From: Clostridia bacterium
GTDB lineage: Bacteria > Bacillota > Clostridia > Oscillospirales > CAG-272
Assembly: GCA_017466375.1 (NCBI GenBank)
Contig: JAFTUH010000020.1
Coordinates: forward strand, 1-46,062
Direction: 5' to 3'
Length of the DNA stretch: 46,062 bases
Below, in pieces: positions 8,233 to 15,835 of the stretch (the first letter of the stretch is position 1; the number at the start of each line of letters is the position of its first letter). The translations under genes and the position numbers were made by a program. The notes beneath the pieces were generated by a model that worked only from the letters and a program-made list of their open reading frames with translations, searched no databases and was not told the origin of the DNA.

Positions 8233-9080
8233 ACGCCGTCCGTGATAATGATCGCGCACTCCGTGACCGTACGCTGGATTTCGCAGGCAGACGTCTGTGC
8301 ACCGCTTTCGTTAAGGCATCTTCCGCCGCAGATGAGTCGTGCCCAGCAGTCGGCACAGGCAGCAGAGGTGCCGCAGTACGGATGTACCGGGGAGAGCGCT
8401 TCCGTGAACGGAAAGAATTCCTTTCTGGTTCCGGCTTCAGCGTCCGCTTCGATCGCCTTTGCGAGCCGTGCGAGCTCCTTATGCGAGCTTTCCGTGTCGG
8501 GGATGTCTGCGTGTACGGCAGTGATTCCACGGTTCCACGCTTGCTGAACGGTGTCAGTAAGGGTATCAGCGCCGTCGGAAATCCACAATACGTCACCGGA
8601 AGTGTTTAACGAGTGGATATCATCATCCGTGAGTGCCGTGAGTTCCAGATCGAGAATCAAGCGAAGTGTCACCTTGCCGTCGAATGCCTCGTGCAGAGAG
8701 GACGCAAGACAAGTTGTGGCATTCTTGATATAGGCATGAATATTCTTAGCACCATCGTTTACTGCGGCAGTGATTTTCTGTACAGCGGCAGGTGCAGATG
8801 CCGTGATAACAGCCGTATCCGGTGTAATTGCGGCAGTATTTGCCTCCTCAGCGAAGAGAAGACCGTTTTTGTAAAGCGTGTACAGCTCTCCGTATGCGGC
8901 GGAAAGATCGTTGCTGTCATACTTTGCGAAAGCATAGCGAAGGGCAGAGGGACAGTCCTCTGTCAGCGGCGGGGTGAGCGCGTCGATCATCTTCAGCGCA
9001 AGCGCAGAGAGCGGATACGCGCGGCGTTCGTTTGTATCGTAGGCGATACGGTGTCCGTTTAATTTGAAAATATGGAGCAT
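8229..9080 (-). CDS. ScfB-like (SCIFF maturase-like) protein lacking the radical-SAM core
   Basis: A 283-residue protein. Residues 1-80 (HIFKLNGHRIAYD, then KYDSNDLSAAYGELYTLYKNGLLF) resemble the N-terminal peptide-recognition region of the SCIFF-peptide maturase ScfB. Residues 236-276 resemble its SPASM end: Cys242-x2-Cys245-x5-Cys251-x3-Cys255 in CADCWARLICGGRC, then Cys266 and Cys275. The usual CxxxCxxC site for the radical-SAM cluster is absent; the middle (80-220) is about 140 residues of alpha/beta-looking sequence. ScfB is about 450 residues. No SCIFF-like peptide gene is adjacent. The frame is intact and sits in an operon, so it is probably functional, perhaps as a peptide- or metal-binding protein. 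The resemblance is from memory, not from a search. Confidence 0.75.
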   Translation of the reverse strand: MLHIFKLNGHRIAYDTNERRAYPLSALALKMIDALTPPLTEDCPSALRYAFAKYDSNDLSAAYGELYTLYKNGLLFAEEANTAAITPDTAVITASAPAAVQKITAAVNDGAKNIHAYIKNATTCLASSLHEAFDGKVTLRLILDLELTALTDDDIHSLNTSGDVLWISDGADTLTDTVQQAWNRGITAVHADIPDTESSHKELARLAKAIEADAEAGTRKEFFPFTEALSPVHPYCGTSAACADCWARLICGGRCLNESGAQTSACEIQRTVTECAIIITDGV

Positions 9081-9105
9081 TTTAATATTCCTGTTTAACC
9101 GCCGT

Positions 9106-9555
9106 TCAGCGGCGGCGTTTTTTGTGATGGGATGAAGGGCGTTTTACCCGTCTTTTGCCTATGTAAGCCCCGAGAAGCGATGCAACCGGGATAGCTGTGT
9201 GTGCAAACAGTGACCCGACAGTGCCGAATCCGCATCCGCCTGCGTCCCCCGCAATCAGTGAAAGAAGCAGGATCAGGACAAGCCACACAGCACCGACGAT
9301 GACACCGGCAAGAAGCGGTGCGTCTGATTTTCGTGCCGCTGTAAACCCGCTTGCCGCAATACTGAGATATAAGGTGGCAAGAGAAGCCGGAAGTGCAAAA
9401 CTGACCGGATCCGCTTGCGCGTACGAGACGGAAACGGCGATAAGCAGCAGTACAGCGGACGTGAGAAATCCTGTCAGAAGTGACTGTCCGCAGGCACGGG
9501 GCAGGGATACCGACTTTGCAGAATTTTTGTTTCTGCGTCTGATGGACTCGTTCAT
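9106..9555 (-). CDS. TIGR04086-type four-helix membrane protein
   Basis: A 149-residue protein with a basic N-terminus (MNESIRRRNKN), four predicted membrane helices (about residues 25-45, 51-72, 78-102 and 110-130) and a very basic tail (KRRVKRPSSHHKKRRR). Size, topology and place next to yajC fit the TIGR04086 family, which in clostridia is often close to SCIFF genes. Function unknown. The start is ATG 9555 with GGAGG (9567-9563) upstream; the frame is open further up but has no better site. That ribosome site lies inside a long hairpin, listed separately. Confidence 0.78.
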   Translation of the reverse strand: MNESIRRRNKNSAKSVSLPRACGQSLLTGFLTSAVLLLIAVSVSYAQADPVSFALPASLATLYLSIAASGFTAARKSDAPLLAGVIVGAVWLVLILLLSLIAGDAGGCGFGTVGSLFAHTAIPVASLLGAYIGKRRVKRPSSHHKKRRR

Positions 9556-9631
9556 ATAAAATCCTCCGAAATGTCTTAAAACTGAGGCGGAAGGTTGTCT
9601 GCCCCAGTAGAGCATATTCGGAGGATTTCAT
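9556..9631 (-). promoter_or_regulatory. RBS-sequestering hairpin before the TIGR04086 gene
   Basis: On the minus-strand mRNA, bases 9631-9617 (ATGAAATCCTCCGAA) pair with 9570-9556 (TTCGGAGGATTTTAT) in a 15-bp stem with one G-U pair. The 3' arm contains the whole GGAGG and ends right at the start codon. A nested stem pairs 9607-9601 (CTGGGGC) with 9588-9582 (GCCTCAG). No U tract follows, so it is not a terminator. It lies 12 bases after the yajC stop and could couple or switch translation of the membrane protein. Confidence 0.75.
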
Positions 9632-9643
9632 TTCTATGCGTGA

Positions 9644-9973
9644 TTACTCCGCATCCTCGGCGTGAACGTCGACGCATCTGACAGCGGATTTCAAAAGACG
9701 GATCTTCGTCTTGTCTCCGCTCGTCTCGATCAGGATCGTCTCGTCCTTGATCTGGATGATTTTGCCGATGATACCGCCGATCGTGGTGATCTCATCGCCG
9801 ACCGTCAGCTCGTTGCGCATCTTCGTCGTTTCCTGCTCCTGCTTTTTCTGCGGGCGATACATCAGAAAATAGAAGATTGCAATCATGGCGACCAGCATGA
9901 TAATGGTCATCCAGCCGCTGCCGCCTGCTGGCTGTTGTGTTGTGCCGGCAGCTTCAAGTAAAATCGTAGGCAT
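9644..9973 (-). CDS. yajC: Preprotein translocase subunit YajC
   Basis: A 109-residue protein with a short N-terminus (MPTILLEAAG), one membrane helix (about residues 21-42), the YajC signature FYFLMYRPQKKQEQE and a soluble beta-rich domain (GDEITTIGGIIGKI). YajC associates with SecDF at the Sec channel. The ATG at 9973 has GGAGG seven bases upstream; the frame extends further but into the promoter. It heads a four-gene operon with the TIGR04086 protein, the ScfB-like protein and the SGNH hydrolase. secDF is not in the window. Confidence 0.95.
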   Translation of the reverse strand: MPTILLEAAGTTQQPAGGSGWMTIIMLVAMIAIFYFLMYRPQKKQEQETTKMRNELTVGDEITTIGGIIGKIIQIKDETILIETSGDKTKIRLLKSAVRCVDVHAEDAE

Positions 9974-10013
9974 AAAGCACCTCCATGGTATGATTTGCAA
10001 TTTTACAATTATA

Positions 10014-10042
10014 ATTATACCGAATTTTCCGCAAATAAGCAA
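10014..10042 (-). promoter_or_regulatory. Sigma-A promoter of yajC operon
   Basis: On the minus strand, TTGCTT (10042-10037), a 17-base spacer and a perfect TATAAT (10019-10014). It is divergent from the gntR promoter 40 bases away. Confidence 0.8.
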
Positions 10043-10081
10043 TAGGTTTTGAAAAAAGTTACAGGAAAAACAAAAAAACTC

Positions 10082-10111
10082 TTGACAGATTTGATTGGTA
10101 TATGGTATACT
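10082..10111 (+). promoter_or_regulatory. Sigma-A promoter of gntR-ABC operon
   Basis: TTGACA (10082-10087) and TATACT (10106-10111) are 18 bases apart, with a TGG (10103-10105) making an extended -10. The start site would fall near 10118, at the edge of the operator. Confidence 0.85.
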
Positions 10112-10116
10112 ACGGG

Positions 10117-10137
10117 TGTACTAACACAAATAGTACA
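10117..10137 (+). promoter_or_regulatory. GntR/YtrA-type operator
   Basis: A perfect inverted repeat TGTACTA (10117-10123) and TAGTACA (10131-10137) with a 7-base spacer begins at the predicted transcription start. GntR regulators of the YtrA group commonly repress their own ABC operon through such sites. Binding by the downstream gene product is inferred. Confidence 0.75.
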
Positions 10138-10162
10138 GTTAACACAGAGCGAGGTGATGATT

Positions 10163-10582
10163 GTGGGCTTGATTACCGTTGATTACCGTGACCGAAAACT
10201 GATCTACGAACAGCTTGTCGACAACGTGAAGGATCTGATCCTGCACGGCGACTTGAAGCGTGACGAATTTCTGCCGTCCGTTCGTGCACTGGCGCGGGAG
10301 CTTGGTATCAATCCGAATACGATCCAGAAAGCGTATGCAGAATTGGAACGGCAGGGCGTAATTGCTACGCTCAGCGGCCGTGGAAGTGTTATCGTTTTCG
10401 ATAAGGATTCCATGGCGCGGAGTGCGGAGGATGACTTGCGGGGCGAAATAGCGCCGCTCGTTATGCGGGCTCACACGCTCGGGATGACGAAAGAAGCATT
10501 TTTATCTCTCGCGGAGGCTTGCTGGGATGCGGCCGCTGCCGGGAAGGATACTGACGGAGGTGACGAGAATGATCAAAATTGA
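10163..10582 (+). CDS. GntR-family (YtrA subgroup) transcriptional regulator
   Basis: A 139-residue regulator with an N-terminal winged helix-turn-helix (residues 9-75: YEQLVDNVKDLILHGDL, SVRALARELGINPNTIQKAYAELE, GRGSVIV) and a short helical C-terminal tail, the size of YtrA-type proteins that lack a large ligand domain. The GTG at 10163 is preferred because AGGTG (10152-10156) lies six bases upstream; an in-frame ATG at 10157 is too close to it. It overlaps the ABC ATPase gene by 14 bases and likely represses the operon, responding to cell-envelope stress in known relatives. Confidence 0.9.
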   Translation: MGLITVDYRDRKLIYEQLVDNVKDLILHGDLKRDEFLPSVRALARELGINPNTIQKAYAELERQGVIATLSGRGSVIVFDKDSMARSAEDDLRGEIAPLVMRAHTLGMTKEAFLSLAEACWDAAAAGKDTDGGDENDQN

Positions 10583-11468
10583 ATCAGTAACGAAGGTCTT
10601 CACGGATGTTAAGAGCCTTGACCGCGTATCTTTTAGCATACCGAGCGGAACGATTTTCGGGCTCATCGGCTCGAACGGATCGGGTAAATCGACTCTCATG
10701 CGCATTATGTGCGGTGTGTTCGGCGCGGAGGAAGGAAGCGTCCTCTATGATAATGAGAACATATGGGAGAATACGAAGCTAAAGGAAAAGATTGTGTACT
10801 TATCCGACGAGCAGTATTTCATTCCTCACTGTACTCTTGCGGATATGCGCGCACTGTACCGCAGTCTGTACGATACGTTTTCTGAGGAAATCTATGAGAG
10901 CTTGCTCGGTACGTTCGGACTTGATCCTACCAGAAAGATAAACACCTTTTCGAAAGGTATGCAGAAGCAAAGCGCTGTTCTGCTTGCGCTGTCCGTTTGT
11001 CCGCAGTATTTGTTCTGTGATGAGACGTTTGACGGACTCGATCCCGTTATGCGTCAGATGGTCAAAAAACTGCTCGCTGAGGCCGTTGCAGATCGGAACA
11101 TGACCGTCATTATTGCGTCCCACAATCTGCGGGAGATCGAGGATATCTGCGACCGTGTCGCGCTTCTGCACCACGGCGAGCTCCTTTTCAACCGTGAACT
11201 GGATGATATGAAGCTGACACTGCAGAAAATCCAGGCTGTATTCCAAAACCGTGAGGATGCGGATGCGCTCAGCGTCCTCGACCCTTTGTCTGTCGAATGG
11301 CGCGGCAGTATGGCGACGATCATTGCCCGCGGGACAAAGGATGAGCTCGATTATGAAATGAAGCGGATGAAGACGCAGTTTTACGAATTCATTCCGCTGA
11401 CGCTTGAGGAGATATTTATTTCGGAAATGGGGGAGAGAGGATATGACTGCTCAAAAGTTCTCGGATAA
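10569..11468 (+). CDS. ABC transporter ATP-binding protein
   Basis: A 299-residue ABC ATPase with Walker A GSNGSGKST (residues 34-42), a degenerate signature FSKGMQKQ (127-134), Walker B YLFCDET (147-153) and the switch His in IASHNLRE. A C-terminal extension of about 85 residues follows the nucleotide-binding domain. The ATG at 10569 is preceded by GAGGTGACGAGA and lies inside the gntR end. It pairs with the permease encoded next and resembles the YtrB/EcsA group, where export of peptides or antimicrobials is typical but not provable here. Confidence 0.93.
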   Translation: MIKIESVTKVFTDVKSLDRVSFSIPSGTIFGLIGSNGSGKSTLMRIMCGVFGAEEGSVLYDNENIWENTKLKEKIVYLSDEQYFIPHCTLADMRALYRSLYDTFSEEIYESLLGTFGLDPTRKINTFSKGMQKQSAVLLALSVCPQYLFCDETFDGLDPVMRQMVKKLLAEAVADRNMTVIIASHNLREIEDICDRVALLHHGELLFNRELDDMKLTLQKIQAVFQNREDADALSVLDPLSVEWRGSMATIIARGTKDELDYEMKRMKTQFYEFIPLTLEEIFISEMGERGYDCSKVLG

Positions 11469-13425
11469 GCGCGGACTGCGCTATTTTGCCTTCTTGCTCA
11501 GGCAGAACTGGCCTGCGCTTGTAACCAACTCAATTGTTCTCCTTCTGATCAACGTCGTGATTTACTCCATGGCGCTTTCCGATTTGCTCGCCGGTCACAC
11601 CTATATCTACCTGAACACATATGATCGAATCGGAAGTCTGATTCTCGAATACCGTGTAGCCAACGTGATATTCGCCGCATTACTCGCTGTTTTGTGGGGA
11701 TGCACCACGATGCCGTACCTCAACAGCAAGGTCGGTGTGAATTTCCATCACAGTCTCCCTCTGAAGCGTGAGCATCACTATCTGTACGAGGTCGGTGCCA
11801 AAGTTCTTCTGTTCGTGCTTCCGATGGGCGTGAGTACTCTCCTCGGCTATTTGACGACGGTTGTGGTTGCCGGCGATCTGGCAAAGAATACCGGCGTATT
11901 GTTCCTGTCGGTTTTCATCAACGCCGTGACAAATTTCGTGCTGTATTATGCCATTCTGATTTTTGCCGCATCGTTTACAGGTACAGGCTTCGGCAGACTG
12001 CTCACTGCAGGTATGATCGTGTTCATGCCGTCGATTCTCCTGTCTTCTCTGTACACGATCTGTGATTACAGCGCAAGATATTCGTCGTTCACGTGGATTA
12101 CCGATATCGGCGAACGCATTATGCTGCCTATACGCTCGATTCTCGTCGCGCAAGGGGATAAATATACGAATGTTCTCTGGGAGCTGATCGGTGCATGGCT
12201 GATTGCCGCCGTCTTTCTGTTCTGCGGATTGCTCATTTACCGCAAGCGCAAGAGTGAGCTGAGCGGCACGCCCGTTCTGTCAAAGATTGCGCGCGGACTG
12301 ATGAAATATACGACCATTTTCGTCGCTGCTACACTTTTCGCGATGATGATGGAAGATTTTGCGGACGGTGTTGTTGGCATCTTTATCGGCGGTGCGATCG
12401 GTGCGCTCCTTGCGGCTATGCTCATGAATACGATTCTGACAAAATCCGCCAAGAATATGTTTGCCGGTGTACGCGGCTTGGTGATTTCCTTTGCCGCATT
12501 CTGCCTGATCTTCACCGTTGTCGGATTTGACCTGATCGGCTTTGATACGTATATTCCGGCACCGGCATCCGTGCGGATGGTTACGGTACAGCTCGGCGGC
12601 GTTGAGGTGGAGCTGACGGATCGCGATGACGTGAAGCGTGTCACTGAGATCGTGCATACGTATTTTCAAAACGGTCTGGAGGAAAACAACGAATACGACG
12701 CGATCCGTACGGTTGCAAAAGACAAGTACTACGACAATGACAACATGACAACAGAGGATGCTCTACGGCTTGATCTTCTGAATATTGCGGATTCAATGTT
12801 CAGTGAGACCTTTTACGTTCGCGTTACGCTCAAGACGGCGACCGGTCTTCGTTTTGAAAAGCGATACCATGCGCCCGCGAACGGCACCCATGAGGAAATT
12901 CTGACGATCATGGCGAACTCCGAAGATTTTCCGGATGCGTATTTCGGAGAAAGTGCCGTATATGTCGGAGGCGGTTGGATGGAGACACCGCTTGACGATT
13001 TGAATTACGATTCCTACAAGCTTACAGAGACATACGCACGGCAGCTTTGGCACGATATGCGTGTTTCGTTCAACGGAATGCAGTATTTCAACCGACCTGC
13101 ATTGGCGTGCGTGATGCTGGATGGTACGCCTGTGTACCGCTATCCGTATTATGACGGAAACGAGGATGCGATCCGTCAGTATATGAAACAGCTGACGTCT
13201 GTGTACGTTGTCAACGTGAAAACGGGCGAAATGAAGGAGTACACGGATTCAGTCACGATGGAATCGATGCTCCGTGCAGGAATCCTCGACTCGACGACAG
13301 CAAGCAACTTCGCTCCCAAGGATGACACGTACGTTTTCTTCGGCATTGTTGGTGAGAAATCCAATTTCAATTATATCTGTGCGTATTTCCTTGACGGACA
13401 GATTCCCGCCGTTCCGCTTCCGTAA
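11443..13425 (+). CDS. ABC transporter permease with large C-terminal extracytoplasmic domain
   Basis: A 660-residue membrane protein. The first 370 residues hold about nine hydrophobic helices. The last 280 residues form a soluble region (from about IPAPASVRMVTVQLGGVEVEL) similar in layout to the DUF6449 tail found in YtrC/D-like permeases beside GntR regulators. The ATG at 11443 has GGGAGAGAGG just upstream and overlaps the ATPase gene by 26 bases. The pair would form a homodimeric exporter-type complex; the substrate is unknown. Confidence 0.87.
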   Translation: MTAQKFSDKRGLRYFAFLLRQNWPALVTNSIVLLLINVVIYSMALSDLLAGHTYIYLNTYDRIGSLILEYRVANVIFAALLAVLWGCTTMPYLNSKVGVNFHHSLPLKREHHYLYEVGAKVLLFVLPMGVSTLLGYLTTVVVAGDLAKNTGVLFLSVFINAVTNFVLYYAILIFAASFTGTGFGRLLTAGMIVFMPSILLSSLYTICDYSARYSSFTWITDIGERIMLPIRSILVAQGDKYTNVLWELIGAWLIAAVFLFCGLLIYRKRKSELSGTPVLSKIARGLMKYTTIFVAATLFAMMMEDFADGVVGIFIGGAIGALLAAMLMNTILTKSAKNMFAGVRGLVISFAAFCLIFTVVGFDLIGFDTYIPAPASVRMVTVQLGGVEVELTDRDDVKRVTEIVHTYFQNGLEENNEYDAIRTVAKDKYYDNDNMTTEDALRLDLLNIADSMFSETFYVRVTLKTATGLRFEKRYHAPANGTHEEILTIMANSEDFPDAYFGESAVYVGGGWMETPLDDLNYDSYKLTETYARQLWHDMRVSFNGMQYFNRPALACVMLDGTPVYRYPYYDGNEDAIRQYMKQLTSVYVVNVKTGEMKEYTDSVTMESMLRAGILDSTTASNFAPKDDTYVFFGIVGEKSNFNYICAYFLDGQIPAVPLP

Positions 13426-13434
13426 AATGAAACA

Positions 13435-13465
13435 GCCCCGTATCAAAAGATACGGGGCGATTTTT
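13435..13465. terminator. Bidirectional terminator after the ABC operon
   Basis: A perfect 10-bp stem, GCCCCGTATC (13435-13444) with GATACGGGGC (13449-13458), has an AAAA loop and a T-rich tail on the plus strand. On the minus strand the tail is TTTCA, so it may also end the convergent lon-to-13473 run. Confidence 0.92.
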
Positions 13466-13472
13466 GTTTTTG

Positions 13473-13883
13473 TTACTGCTCACCGTGACAGGGGGAGGTA
13501 TAGTATTTCATAACATCGAGTTGTGCGGTGCCGTCATCAGAAGCGGTAAAGCCGAGTTTCTGAAGAAGGGTAGGATCGGCGCCCCCCTGCGGTACAACGG
13601 CTCTCGTGAAGCCACAGCGGAAGAGAAATGCAGTGCAGGCACGCGTCATGATCATCATGGCTTCCTCGTCCTCAATGCCCGGGCACGGCTTGAGCGTGTC
13701 AATCACGCCGTCCTTGCCGGACAGGGTGAACTGGCACACGCCGATAGGGAAGCGGATCGTCTCGCCATCATCCTCACAGTCATGGGCAGCATAGGCAAGC
13801 GCTGATTCTTTATATGTACCTCCGCAGAGCGTTACAAGCTCTTTTTGGAAGTTTTTGTCGTCGATCGGTTTGATTACAAGCAT
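13473..13883 (-). CDS. Hypothetical protein, possibly GNAT-fold
   Basis: A 136-residue soluble protein. A stretch with helix MMIMTRACTAFLFRCGF followed by VVPQGGADPTLLQKLGF recalls the last half of GNAT acetyltransferases, where a residue pattern of this kind surrounds a beta-strand and helix pair, but the acetyl-CoA loop (Q/RxxGxG/A) is not seen. The C-terminus YYTSPCHGEQ carries a Cys. The ATG at 13883 has AAGGAG upstream. It is the last gene of the lon-to-13473 run. I do not assign a function. Confidence 0.7.
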   Translation of the reverse strand: MLVIKPIDDKNFQKELVTLCGGTYKESALAYAAHDCEDDGETIRFPIGVCQFTLSGKDGVIDTLKPCPGIEDEEAMMIMTRACTAFLFRCGFTRAVVPQGGADPTLLQKLGFTASDDGTAQLDVMKYYTSPCHGEQ

Positions 13884-13893
13884 GGGTGACTCC

Positions 13894-14637
13894 TTATATG
13901 GATTTGAGATATGCGACTTCCTCGTCTGTGAGGTGCCGCCATTTGCCCGCCGGAAGGTTTCCGAGGGTGATTTTTCCCTCTGCTATGCGGCGAAGTCGAA
14001 GAATCTTCAACCCGACTGTGTCGCACATACGGCGAATTTGCCGGTTCCTTCCTTCGTGCAGAATAATTTCGATTTGTGACACAGGCGTACCGTCCGGCAT
14101 TGTCTCTGTGGCAGTAAGCAGGCGAACCTCAACCGGGCGAAGCCTGTAGCCGTCCAACTCCATCGGTTCGGCAAGGCGTGCCGCGTCTGATGCACTCAGA
14201 TGCCCCTTGACCGTAACGATGTACGTTTTGGAAGTATCGTGAGACGGATGCATCAGCTTGTTGGCAAGATCACCGTCATTCGTGCAAAGGAGAAGCCCGT
14301 CGGAGTACATATCGAGACGCCCGATCGGATACACGCGCGTACCAACGTCGGCGAGCAGATCGGCAGCGCTCAGCCGCCCTTTTTCGTCCGACATCGTTGT
14401 AACATAACCGATCGGCTTGTTGAGCATGATATATGTACGGCTCGATGAGCCGTTATTAGATCGGATTTCTTTACCGTTCCAGCATACCGTGTCCGTTTCG
14501 GGATCAATTTTCATACCGATCTCCGCGCGGATACCGTTTACAGTGACGTTGCCCGCGAGAATTTCCGTCTCACAGGCGCGGCGCGAGAGAACTCCCGCAT
14601 CGGTGAAGAATTTCTGCAGTCTGATTTTCGTTTCCAT
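13894..14637 (-). CDS. rluB: 23S rRNA pseudouridine synthase, RluB/RsuA family
   Basis: A 247-residue protein with an N-terminal S4 domain (RLQKFFTDAGVLSRRACETEI, residues 5-60) and the pseudouridine-synthase domain. The catalytic Asp is in GRLDMYSDGLLL near residue 104. The family modifies a uridine in helix 89 of 23S rRNA (RluB) or 16S rRNA (RsuA); in Firmicutes the single copy is usually RluB, which is the basis for the symbol. The start lies three bases after the dacB stop with no clear ribosome site, suggesting coupled translation. Confidence 0.93.
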   Translation of the reverse strand: METKIRLQKFFTDAGVLSRRACETEILAGNVTVNGIRAEIGMKIDPETDTVCWNGKEIRSNNGSSSRTYIMLNKPIGYVTTMSDEKGRLSAADLLADVGTRVYPIGRLDMYSDGLLLCTNDGDLANKLMHPSHDTSKTYIVTVKGHLSASDAARLAEPMELDGYRLRPVEVRLLTATETMPDGTPVSQIEIILHEGRNRQIRRMCDTVGLKILRLRRIAEGKITLGNLPAGKWRHLTDEEVAYLKSI

Positions 14638-14640
14638 AAA

Positions 14641-15756
14641 TTAATTCGTGAAAAAGTCTTTCAGTTTTTGTGTGATGGATTTTTCCTCGGCAGGCGATTT
14701 CAGATCACAGTCGGCGCACAAAGGCACGCGCGCGATCTCTTCACCGCCGGCGCAGAAGAGTATTTCCCCGATTACATCGCCTTTCGCGATCGGTGCGCAA
14801 AGCGGGCGGTTTGCTGTCACTTGAACTGAGATCGGACCGCGGTTCTTTGGCAGAACGGCAGTGACAGGTGCGTGATTCGATGCCGTGATCTGTGCCGTAT
14901 CGCCGCCGATACAGTCAAGGGTACAGGTATACTCGCCGATTTCTGCCAAGGATACAGACTCATACAGTGAGAAGCCGTAGTCCAGCATAGCGGTGTGATC
15001 GTGCCAGTCGTCCGGCGCGGAGAGTGTGACCGCGATCATCGTAACGCCGTCGCGTTCAGCGGCACTTACAAGGCACCGCCCGCTGTGGCGCGTGTATCCC
15101 GTTTTGACGCCGATTGCGCCGTCGTACGTCTTGAGCATTTTGTTGTGATTCACGAGGACGCGCGTTCCTTCCGTTCCGTTCAGCGGGATCGTCGTCTTAT
15201 ACGTGGACACGATTTTCTTGAATGCATCGTTTCCGAGGGCGTATTTCGCAAGGATTGCAAGATCGTACGCAGTCGTGTAGTGCGCCTCGTCATCCAGTCC
15301 GTGCGGATTCGTGAAATGCGTTTCCTTAAGACCGATTCGTGCCGCGGTTTCATTCATCATATCGGAAAATGCAGCGATATCACCGGCTACGGCGACAGCA
15401 ATCGCGGCGGCGGCATCGTTCGCGCTCTCAAGAAGGAGGGCATACAGCAGTTGTTCCATCGTCAGCTGCTCGCCGGCTTTCAGATAGACGGACGATCCTT
15501 CGATTCCAACAGCCTTTTCGGATACGGTTACCGTTTGGGCAAGGTCCGTCCTCTCCAAAGCGACGAGCGCAGTCATGATCTTCGTCGTGCTTGCCATTGG
15601 CATGCGGGTGTGCGCGTTTACGTCCAAAAGGACGCGCCCTCCGTCGGCTTCGATCAGCACGGCAGAGGAAGCGGAGACGGTCGGGCTTGCATATATCGGG
15701 AATACACATGCGTGTGCAAGAAGAACCACAACGCAGATGAGACAGAACTTTTTCAA
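14641..15756 (-). CDS. dacB: D-alanyl-D-alanine carboxypeptidase (DacB/DacF, peptidase S11)
   Basis: A 371-residue penicillin-binding protein. A TTG start (15756) is chosen because GGAG lies eight bases upstream and the result begins with a short basic segment and signal peptide (KKFCLICVVVLLAHACVF, cleaved near YAS); an upstream in-frame GTG at 15822 would add 22 residues ahead of the signal. The active-site motifs are MASTTKIM (SxxK), SAND (SxN) and VKTGYT (KTG). The soluble part ends with a C-terminal beta-sandwich domain. In sporulating Firmicutes dacB/dacF trims cortex or wall peptides outside the membrane. It sits after gerW, as in many clostridia. Confidence 0.9.
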   Translation of the reverse strand: MKKFCLICVVVLLAHACVFPIYASPTVSASSAVLIEADGGRVLLDVNAHTRMPMASTTKIMTALVALERTDLAQTVTVSEKAVGIEGSSVYLKAGEQLTMEQLLYALLLESANDAAAAIAVAVAGDIAAFSDMMNETAARIGLKETHFTNPHGLDDEAHYTTAYDLAILAKYALGNDAFKKIVSTYKTTIPLNGTEGTRVLVNHNKMLKTYDGAIGVKTGYTRHSGRCLVSAAERDGVTMIAVTLSAPDDWHDHTAMLDYGFSLYESVSLAEIGEYTCTLDCIGGDTAQITASNHAPVTAVLPKNRGPISVQVTANRPLCAPIAKGDVIGEILFCAGGEEIARVPLCADCDLKSPAEEKSITQKLKDFFTN

Positions 15757-15835
15757 AAAATCAACTCCGATCGGATAAGATATCACTATCGTATCCCGTG
15801 CGGCGTGATTTATGAGAGACACATTCTGTCAGCGA

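Noticed and set aside
9080..9644. A SCIFF (six-Cys) peptide gene near the ScfB-like gene
   Set aside because: The gaps of 25 and about 90 bases beside it hold no Cys-rich short frame on either strand; the Cys-containing 9095-9631 minus frame is an offset reading of the membrane-protein gene.
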